Assembly (NCBI GenBank): GCA_022984795.1
Contig: JALIHJ010000014.1
Coordinates: forward strand, 186,001 to 250,000
From: Fabrea salina
Taxonomy: Eukaryota > Ciliophora > Heterotrichea > Heterotrichida > Fabreidae
Direction: 5' to 3'
Length of the DNA stretch: 64,000 nt
The notes beneath the pieces are model-generated. The model was not told the origin of the DNA. It saw only the letters and a list, made by a program, of their open reading frames with translations, and ran no database searches. Below, piece by piece: positions 55,070-61,701 of the stretch (its first letter is position 1; the number at the start of each line of letters is the position of its first letter). The position numbers and the translations under genes are program-made.

Positions 55070-56014
55070 CTACTTCTCCTGGCCGAATTTCTTGTCTATG
55101 GAGCTTACACCATTAGTAAATAAATTAGAAGCCACCTTCCCAAGTATACCAGGTATGCCACCAGAATCCTCACGAACTTTCTCCTGGCCGGATTTATTGT
55201 CTATGGAGCTTAAAGATGAAACACCGTTAGCAAATAAATTAGAAGTCACCTTCTCAAGTATACCAGGTATGCCACCAAAATTCTCGAGGGCTTTAGTAGC
55301 TATTCCAAGTACTGCATTCCATTTTCCCTGTTTTTTAGCTTCTTTTCTGATTTTGTTTCTCAGCTCCCTCAAACTGTTGATAGCTTCATCATGTTTTTTG
55401 GCCATTTCTTTCTTTTGCTCAGCATGCCTGTCTCTAGAAGCCTTTAACTGGGTCTGGTTTTTGTCTGCACGATCGTTTAAGTATTCTTTAAACTCTTCTG
55501 TCTTTTTGGATTCATTTTCTTCAAACTGTTTTTGGTCTTTCTCCAAAGCTTGTTGGTGTTCTTGTTCAAGTTTTTTCATCCTGTTCTCAAAGGCTTCGTT
55601 TTCTTCTTTGATCCTTTTTTCAAAAGCTTGTTCGACTTCTTCAAGCTTTCGTTTAGCTTCAGCTTCAAGTCTCTTGGACTCTTCCTCGTGGGACTTCTGG
55701 ACTCTTGTGAGTTCTGATGCATTTGTGACCTTGCGTTCTTGCAGTTCTTTCTTAAACTCTTCTTCACGTTGCTTGTTTTTCGCGTCAAGTTCACTTTGGA
55801 GGGTTCGGAGTTCTTTGCGGTTTCTTTCAAGAGATTGGTCGATCAATAATGCTTGTTGACTTTGGGCCTGGGCAGCCAGTCGTTTCTGGCTTTCTTCTTT
55901 GAAGCTTGCAAGTTGTTGGTTGTTTTGGACAGCCAGTTCTTGGTTGTTTTGCCTTACACTGACTAAGTAGTCTAAAATGCTTGAAGGGCCCGAAGAGGAC
56001 GGAGCCATAGCCAT
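55070..56014 (-). CDS. coiled-coil protein with duplicated C-terminal glycine/isoleucine motif
   Basis: The 314-residue product starts with a short Ser/Pro/Gly-rich segment, has a continuous charged coiled coil from about 20 to 240, and ends with two copies of a roughly 30-residue unit around 'GGIPGIL-x-KV-x-SNLF-x-NGVSS'. I do not recognise a family. The C-terminal unit looks like an amphipathic or membrane-binding helix (inference). The coding DNA of the two units is a direct repeat. The gene lies 12 nt downstream of the MFS A gene on the same strand. Confidence 0.65.
   Translation of the reverse strand: MAMAPSSSGPSSILDYLVSVRQNNQELAVQNNQQLASFKEESQKRLAAQAQSQQALLIDQSLERNRKELRTLQSELDAKNKQREEEFKKELQERKVTNASELTRVQKSHEEESKRLEAEAKRKLEEVEQAFEKRIKEENEAFENRMKKLEQEHQQALEKDQKQFEENESKKTEEFKEYLNDRADKNQTQLKASRDRHAEQKKEMAKKHDEAINSLRELRNKIRKEAKKQGKWNAVLGIATKALENFGGIPGILEKVTSNLFANGVSSLSSIDNKSGQEKVREDSGGIPGILGKVASNLFTNGVSSIDKKFGQEK
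55074..55280 (-). repeat. tandem direct repeat at the 3' end of the coiled-coil gene
   Basis: Copy 1 (55074-55166, 93 nt) and copy 2 (55179-55280, 102 nt) are highly similar. They differ by a 9-nt insertion (AAGATGAAA) in copy 2 and scattered substitutions. Both are in frame and encode the duplicated GGIPGIL unit. Confidence 0.88.
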
Positions 56015-56026
56015 TTTTATAGATAG

Positions 56027-57304
56027 TTAACTTAAATGGGCTTTCCTTTGTTTTTCGTAAAAGTAAGTAGAAACTACAAAAGAAACTCCAGCACAAGCAA
56101 TGCCTCCTGTTAAGTATATAAGTAGCCACTTCCTTAAAGATTCTAAACTCGTGTACAAAAACCCTAAGCTTAAACTACTCATACTGCCTCCCCAAGTGCC
56201 TATGCACAGCAGTATACCTGACTCTACTTATGACTTACGCAAAGCATGCATGGACTTAGGAGTCACGTTTAAAAGTATTGAAATGTTGAGTGAAATGTAA
56301 GTTTCAGACACAGGAAACATAATCAGTAAGCAAACACTTGCTACTAAAAAAGAATTTGTTGTGTAAACGACTACAATCAGAGGAATACTCACTAAGTTAG
56401 TCAACCCACAAATAAGAGGAGCCCACTTAAACTTGTTTTGGGATTCCTTTATGTCGGCTATCTTTCCTGCTGCGTACAAAAACAACGGAGTTATCAAAAT
56501 AGCTACTGAGTTGACAACTGAGTACTCTTGCATGTACTCAGGAAACTGCTCTGAAAAGTACAGAGGCTCGTAAAACGCCTGACCTAGTCCAGCAGCATAC
56601 CTAAAAAAAGTCCCAACCACCATCAGCAACATAGTGGGATTCCTTAACAAAAACATAACTTTACTCAGAAAACTCTCTTCTTCTTGTTCCAAAAAGTGCT
56701 CGTACTTAGGAATGTCGTTCCTCAGCACTACTGCTCCTACTAAGCATGAAACCAACCCACATGCCCCCACAAAGAAGAACCCTACCCGCCACTCGTAGTG
56801 GTAGGCCACCAAAATACACATAGAAGCAAAAGCTGTTCCAATAAAAATCCTCATCTGGAAAATACCCATAGCAGTTCCACGCTTGTGGCAAGGAAAGTAC
56901 ATTCCTAGTTGCCTCATAAATGTAGGCGGGTTGCCTGCTGAAGCAGAAGCCACCACCACAGCCAGCGCCAACACTTGCCAGTTACTCACACAGAACGAAA
57001 AAGACATCAAAGCTACAGAAGCAACTCCACAGTAACACAAAAACATCCACTTGAGTTGAGAAACTTTGTCAAGGTAAGTTCCCTAAGTAAGACTTACATG
57101 GATTAAGCTAAAAGCAGCTACTAGTGACAAAAAGATCGGACCTGTAAGCACTCCGTAAAGTTCTGTGGAAATGTTTAGGTCTTCTCTGAAACTTGTCACT
57201 GAAGAAATATAAGGAGTAGCCATCCAAAAAGCAGTTGTGAAGGAAGATATAACTGTTGATACAGCCAGGAACACCCAACTGTATGTGCTGGTTTCAGAGG
57301 CCAT
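56027..57304 (-). CDS. MFS transporter A, spinster-like, tandem paralogue
   Basis: Three exons (57098-57304, 56239-57082, 56027-56223; 207, 844 and 197 nt) join across two 15-nt introns to give 415 residues with 12 predicted helices. Family blocks are 'ISTELYGVLTGPIFLSLVAA' (helix 2), 'MYFPCHKRGTAMGIFQMRIF' between helices 4 and 5, and 'WRVGFFFVGACGL'. They resemble spinster/hexuronate-type MFS carriers. The substrate is unknown. It is a tandem copy of the next gene, only 6 nt away, with the same exon 2 and 3 lengths and shared intron positions. The terminal exon adds the last two helices and would be lost without splicing. Confidence 0.88.
56224..56238 (-). other. 15-nt intron 2 of MFS A
   Basis: GTAAGTCATAAGTAG on the minus strand, phase 1, with in-frame TAA. 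It has the same position and phase as MFS B intron 57508-57522. Confidence 0.93.
57083..57097 (-). other. 15-nt intron 1 of MFS A
   Basis: GTAAGTCTTACTTAG on the minus strand, phase 0, ending in in-frame TAG. It has the same position as MFS B intron 58367-58381. Confidence 0.94.
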
Positions 57305-57310
57305 AGTTAT

Positions 57311-58603
57311 TTAAATTAAATGGGCTTTTCTGTGTTTTTCGTAGAAACTAGTTGCAAGCAAAAAAGCCACCCCTGCAAAGGCAAACCCTAAGCTTACAAA
57401 AACCAGCAACCAGTTCCTTAAGGAATCCAAACTGACAGAAAGCACTCCTAAACTCAAACAACTCAGACTTGCTCCAAAAATTCCAATGCACAGGAGTATG
57501 CCAGTCTCTACTTATAACTTACGCAAAGCATGCATGGACTTAGGAGTCACATTCAAAAGTATGGACAAGTTAAGTGAAATGTAAGTCTCAGACACAGGAA
57601 ACACAATCAGCAAGCAAGCAATAGCTACTGCAAAGGAGTCTGTGGAGTACATCACAAACACAAAAGGAATACTCACTAAGTTAGTCAACCCACAAATAAA
57701 AGGAGGCCACTTAAACTTGTTTTGGCGTTCTTTTGAGTCAGCCAGTTTCCCTGCAATGAACAAAGATACCGGAGTCAGTAAAATTGCAATTGCGTTGAAA
57801 AGCGAGAACTCCGCAATGCAGTCTGGGAACTTCTCGGCAAAGTACAAAGACTCGTAGAATCCTCTGCTGAAGCCAGCAGCATACCTAAAGAACATTGCCA
57901 CCACCATCAACACCATAGTTGGGTTTTTACTCAGTACCTTGATTTTGCCCCAAGTCCCAACTTGGTTTTCTTCCAGTAAACTTTCCTTTTTTATAACATC
58001 GTTCCTTAAAAATATTCCTCCCAACACAGTGGCTGCAAGTGCTGAACTTCCTACAAAAAAGAAGCCCAACTGCCATCCTGAATAGTGAGCTACCAGAATA
58101 CTGACAGAAGCAAAGGCACCTCCTAAGTAAATTCTCATTTGGTAAATTCCGGTGGCTATTCCTCTTTGGTGACCTGGGAAGTACATACCTACTTGACGGA
58201 AGAAAGCAGGCGGAATTCCTGATGAAGAACAAGCCACCACTGCGGCCAGTATCAAAACTTGCCAGTTTTCTGTACAAGAAGAGAACCCAATCAAAGCCAA
58301 AGATGCAACTCCGCAATACGTAAGGAAAGTCCACTTAATCTGGGAGATCTTGTCTAGGTAAGAGCCCTGGCTAGAACTTACGTGAATGAAGCTGCAAATA
58401 GCGACTAAAGACAAAAATAAAGGGCCAGTCATCACTCCGTAGAGTTGAGGCGAAATATTTAAGTCTTCGCGGAAACTACTTGCTGAAGCAATATAAGGAA
58501 TGGCTGTGTAAGGTTTACAGTTCCACTGTGAAATGTTGAGTGCTGAAATCAGCGTACTAACTACAAGGAATGCCCAACTGTATGAGCCAGTTTCAATCGC
58601 CAT
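57311..58603 (-). CDS. MFS transporter B, spinster-like, tandem paralogue with a hidden extra intron
   Basis: Four exons (58519-58603, 58382-58503, 57523-58366, 57311-57507) give 415 residues, exactly the length of MFS A. The first two exons sum to 207 nt, equal to exon 1 of MFS A; exons of 844 and 197 nt are also identical in length. Two of its three 15-nt introns (58504-58518, 58367-58381) have no in-frame stop, so the unspliced frame runs open. Removing them makes B align with A without gaps. Twelve membrane helices are expected. Neighbouring signature blocks ('MYFPGHQRGIATGIYQMRIY') match A. The substrate is unknown. Confidence 0.88.
57508..57522 (-). other. 15-nt intron 3 of MFS B
   Basis: GTAAGTTATAAGTAG on the minus strand, phase 1, with in-frame TAA. 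Splicing gives MHALQTGILL, parallel to MHALQSGILL in MFS A. Confidence 0.93.
58367..58381 (-). other. in-frame 15-nt intron 2 of MFS B (no stop)
   Basis: GTAAGTTCTAGCCAG on the minus strand, phase 0, with CAG rather than TAG at the end, so it reads V-S-S-S-Q. The same intron position in MFS A contains a stop, and splicing removes the 5-residue difference. Confidence 0.93.
58504..58518 (-). other. hidden in-frame 15-nt intron 1 of MFS B, absent from MFS A
   Basis: GTAAACCTTACACAG on the minus strand, phase 1, no in-frame stop, matching GTAA-N4-TA-N3-AG. Removing it makes exon lengths equal to MFS A (207 nt) and aligns ...W-N-S-I-PYI with ...W-M-A-T-PYI. Confidence 0.88.
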
Positions 58604-58683
58604 TTATAAATGGACTCCTGAATAAACTCAATAAATCCAAAGGAGTATTGTAGAGTTACTGCACCCAGAGTCATTATAATTAA

Positions 58684-58905
58684 ATGGAATCCTATTGGAA
58701 TGAGAACGGAAAACGAGTTCTTTCACTACAAAACCCAACAGCTAAGAAACTCAGAGCTTCAAGTTACTACAGAGCTCCACAGGAAAGCTTTCCTCAAAAG
58801 CACTACCAAAGATCACTTTACCTCAAAAGTCTTTATGCGCGGGAGATAGGCTTATATAAAGAGCAGCTCAAAAGCTACACTCAATGCTACCACTGCGGTT
58901 TATAG
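58684..58905 (+). CDS. hypothetical small protein, 73 aa
   Basis: The 73-residue product is polar, rich in Tyr, Ser, Lys and Gln, with a C-terminal 'CYHCGL' end that could bind a metal or be modified. No family is recognised. Support for a real gene comes from the TAAATG start context, the uninterrupted frame and the 6-nt stop overlap with the convergent syntaxin gene, which matches the packing pattern of this window. Confidence 0.5.
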   Translation: MESYWNENGKRVLSLQNPTAKKLRASSYYRAPQESFPQKHYQRSLYLKSLYAREIGLYKEQLKSYTQCYHCGL

Positions 58906-59475
58906 TTTTAAATACACAATTAATACTAATACAACCACTATTACCAACGCTCCCAGAAGCATGCCCCTCCAAAGCCATTTTCGTTTGTTTTGTTTTTCAG
59001 AAGCTTTTTCGAGTTCTGAAAAAGCCATTTGAGTGTTTTCTGCAGCCCTTTCAGAGTGCACTTGGATACTTTCTAGGTAAGAACCTTGTTTTTGAACTTC
59101 AGCTGACACGTCCAAAAAGATTTGGTGGATTTGTTCCATGGTGTTTTGGAGTTTGTGGATAGCTTGTCGGCGTTCTTCCAACAGAGGGTTGTTGAAGGAA
59201 TCCTTAGTGAGTGCTTCTTGGAATGGTTTTTGTTTCATAACCAGTTGTTCCACTTCGCTGCTTAGTTGCTTTAAGGCTTGGTTTTTGTGGGCTTCTTCTG
59301 AAGGTAAGGAAGTGGGCATGGACTGAAGGTGTCTTAAGTTGGTGTAAAATTCAGAGACTTCTTCTTCAAGTTCTTTTTTGCTCATGCGGTACATGCCGAA
59401 CTTAAGTCTGTCAAGTTGATCTCTGATTTCAGACTCCTTGTTCTGGACTCTGTTGCCTAGTAGTGGTTCTTGCAT
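58900..59475 (-). CDS. syntaxin-type Qa-SNARE (1)
   Basis: The 191-residue protein has a helical N-terminal region, a SNARE motif at about 110-165 ('LQNTMEQIHQIFLDVSAEVQ') with the zero-layer glutamine in 'VQKQGSYLESI', and a C-terminal membrane anchor ('LLGALVIVVVLVLIVYLKL'). These match Qa-syntaxins, though it is shorter than most and lacks a full three-helix Habc domain. It should drive vesicle fusion at an unidentified compartment. It is head-to-head with a second Qa-SNARE gene, the start codons being 17 nt apart, and its stop overlaps a small convergent gene by 6 nt. Confidence 0.85.
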   Translation of the reverse strand: MQEPLLGNRVQNKESEIRDQLDRLKFGMYRMSKKELEEEVSEFYTNLRHLQSMPTSLPSEEAHKNQALKQLSSEVEQLVMKQKPFQEALTKDSFNNPLLEERRQAIHKLQNTMEQIHQIFLDVSAEVQKQGSYLESIQVHSERAAENTQMAFSELEKASEKQNKRKWLWRGMLLGALVIVVVLVLIVYLKL

Positions 59476-59492
59476 TGGACAATTATAGATAA

Positions 59493-60158
59493 ATGTCCTT
59501 TAACTCTAAAAACAACCTTAAAGTAAGGTATACCTAGGTTTCTCTTCTCGAGTCTGACGTACAAAAGAAAGGAAGCCAACTCAAGATTTACTTACGTGAG
59601 ATCCAAACTCTCATGTCGCGCTTAAAAAAATCCTACTCGCACGAAGTCACTTCTGTCCTCAAAGACAGGTGCTTGGAAGCCCAAAGTGCTTTAAAAGAAC
59701 TTGAAGAAATCACTCCAGGTTCTCGAGGAGAACAGTACGAAAAAGAACAACTAGTCAAAGCCTACACTCAGCAGTTCCAGAAAATCCTAGACGGAGTCCA
59801 CACCATTCATGAACAACCTGAAAAACCCCAGGAACCACTAACCCTCCAAGCCCAGGTGTTTGAAGAAGACTTCCTCAAAGAAAGACACGAAGAAATCAAC
59901 CAAGTAGAAAGTGTGCTTGTGGAAATCAATGACATGATGAAGTTCTGTGCTGAGTCTGTGACTGAGCAAGGACAAACCCTCGACACTATTGAAAACCACA
60001 TTGAAATATCTGAAGAAAGCACTCGCAGAGGAGTCGAAGAACTCACCAAAGCTGAAAAAAGCCAAAACAGTTCACGGAACATGTCAAGTTTCTTGCTGCT
60101 TATTGCTTTTATTTTGGTGTTGATTCTAGCACTCATAATGATTACTCATATTAACTAA
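59493..60158 (+). CDS. syntaxin-type Qa-SNARE (2)
   Basis: Exon 1 (59493-59522, ten codons) and exon 2 (59538-60158) join across a 15-nt intron to give 216 residues. The N-terminus is MSFNSKNNLK followed by 'VSLLESDVQKKG'. The SNARE motif lies at about 138-190 with the zero-layer glutamine in 'VTEQGQTLDTIENHI'. A tail anchor follows ('SSFLLLIAFILVLILALIMI'). Like its head-to-head neighbour it is a Qa-type SNARE. The two are similar in layout but clearly diverged. Its TAA stop directly abuts the stop of the convergent aldehyde dehydrogenase. Confidence 0.85.
59523..59537 (+). other. 15-nt intron in Qa-SNARE (2)
   Basis: GTAAGGTATACCTAG, phase 0, ending in in-frame TAG. It joins the ten-codon first exon to the open frame downstream. 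Confidence 0.88.
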
Positions 60159-61694
60159 TTAGATGCGAACATTGAAGAGCTTCAAAAAAGCTTTGGGAAC
60201 TTTGACCAGAGATTTCAAGTGGCCTTTCTTGACTAAAAAGCACACAGCTGCCAAAACAGCTAAAACCTTCAAAACTTCTTTCAGACTTTGCTTGGTGTGA
60301 CTTACTGCTAGTCTCTGGATAGTTTTGAACTTCTGGAGTGTGTGGGGCGGGTACCTTAAGTTTATAGGGAACTTGTTGAACAAGGACTTTTCCATGACAC
60401 CTTTTTGGTTGGACATAGCTATGAAACCGTACTTGCCAAATATGCGCGAAGACCCCGAACTGCCTGTTCCTCCGAAAGGCAAGTCGAAACACGAGTAGTT
60501 CACTATACAGTCGTTCCAACTAAAGCTTCCTGAAGAAGTTTCAGTTTCTAGTCGTTCCTTGACCTTTTTGTCTTTCCCAAAAAAGTACATTGAAAGGGGC
60601 TTTTCCCTTTCTTTAATAAAAGCAATGCACTCTTCTATGGTTTTATAGGTGTACACCAACAACACAGGCCCAAAAACCTCTTCTTTCGAAATAGCTGAGT
60701 CAAAGTCCGGGTTCAAAATAATAGTTGGAGCAATGTACCTGGACTCCACGCTGCCAGTTCCTCCAAGCACCACTTCGCCTCCGCTGTTTTCAATCAGCTT
60801 TAAAACTCTTTTTGTGTGGAACTCGTTGACCATTCTCCCTAAGTCAGAACTCACTTGGGGGTCTTCTCCGAAGTACTCCTTTGAAACTTCTTTGCACTTA
60901 GTTAAAAAGCTTTCCAGTATCTCAAAGGGCACCAAAGCCATTTCTGGAGCTAAGCAGATCTGGCCGCAGTTGATAAACCTGCCTTGGAGAATCCTCATAA
61001 CAGCAACTTCCAAGTCCACGTTTGTGTCTAGTATAGCAGAGTTCTTGCCTCCCAGTTCTAAAATAGTTGGAGTCAAGTGCTGTGCAGCAGCTTCAGCAAC
61101 TAGTTTGCCCTTTTCAGAAGAACCTGTGAAGCAAATAAGGTCCCAGCGCAGTAAAAGCAACTGTTGTGCAAGTTCAGGTCCTCCTTCAAGGCAGTGCACT
61201 ACTTCACTAGGGAGTTCGTCTAGGATCTGTTTGATGACTTTGGAACAAGACTGAGAGACTTCTGAAGGCTTAACTAAAACACAGTTGCCTGCAGCCAAAG
61301 CCCCAATGATTGGGTTAAGTGTAGTTGCGAAGGGAAAGTTCCAAGACCCTAGAACCAGTACTATACCCAATGGTTCATGTCTGACATAGTTCGACCCAGG
61401 CATTAAAGCTAGGGGAAAGTCTAGGGGTTCTTTGCTCATCCAAGCTTTTAAGTTGCGCAAGTGATGGTCTATGTTGTTTTTTAAGTTGTTGATTTCGCAG
61501 AGGTAAGCTTGGAACTCACACCGATTCAGGTCTGACTGCAAGCTTTGGACAATGTTTGGAGTGTGGTTTTCCAAGCTTTGTTTTAACTGGCTGAGCAAGT
61601 GCTTCCTACTGGAGTAGCTTTTAGTTTGGTTTTCTGAAAAATGATGAAATAACTCAGTTCTGGCATTATCAATCTCTTGGTTAATGCTTTGCAT
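60159..61694 (-). CDS. aldehyde dehydrogenase, ALDH3-like with hydrophobic C-terminal tail
   Basis: The 511-residue product matches the ALDH3 (fatty aldehyde dehydrogenase) group: 'VLVLGSWNFPFATTLNPIIG', the NAD-binding 'FTGSSEKGK', the active-site Glu in 'LELGGKN' and the nucleophilic Cys in 'FINCGQICLAPE'. 'EEVFGPVLLV' and 'PFGGTGSSGSS' follow. After the catalytic domain about 50 residues include the hydrophobic 'VLKVLAVLAAVCFLV', resembling the membrane tail of ALDH3A2. It should oxidise long-chain or aromatic aldehydes on an ER-type membrane (inference). Its stop codon immediately follows that of the convergent Qa-SNARE gene, with no spacer. Confidence 0.93.
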   Translation of the reverse strand: MQSINQEIDNARTELFHHFSENQTKSYSSRKHLLSQLKQSLENHTPNIVQSLQSDLNRCEFQAYLCEINNLKNNIDHHLRNLKAWMSKEPLDFPLALMPGSNYVRHEPLGIVLVLGSWNFPFATTLNPIIGALAAGNCVLVKPSEVSQSCSKVIKQILDELPSEVVHCLEGGPELAQQLLLLRWDLICFTGSSEKGKLVAEAAAQHLTPTILELGGKNSAILDTNVDLEVAVMRILQGRFINCGQICLAPEMALVPFEILESFLTKCKEVSKEYFGEDPQVSSDLGRMVNEFHTKRVLKLIENSGGEVVLGGTGSVESRYIAPTIILNPDFDSAISKEEVFGPVLLVYTYKTIEECIAFIKEREKPLSMYFFGKDKKVKERLETETSSGSFSWNDCIVNYSCFDLPFGGTGSSGSSRIFGKYGFIAMSNQKGVMEKSLFNKFPINLRYPPHTLQKFKTIQRLAVSHTKQSLKEVLKVLAVLAAVCFLVKKGHLKSLVKVPKAFLKLFNVRI

Positions 61695-61701
61695 ATTTAT
61701 A

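Noticed and set aside
60285-60299. In-frame 15-mer GTAAGTCACACCAAG on the minus strand in the ALDH gene as a hidden intron.
   Set aside because: Positions 9-10 are CA and the 3' end is AAG; every accepted intron has TA there and ends in a pyrimidine followed by AG.
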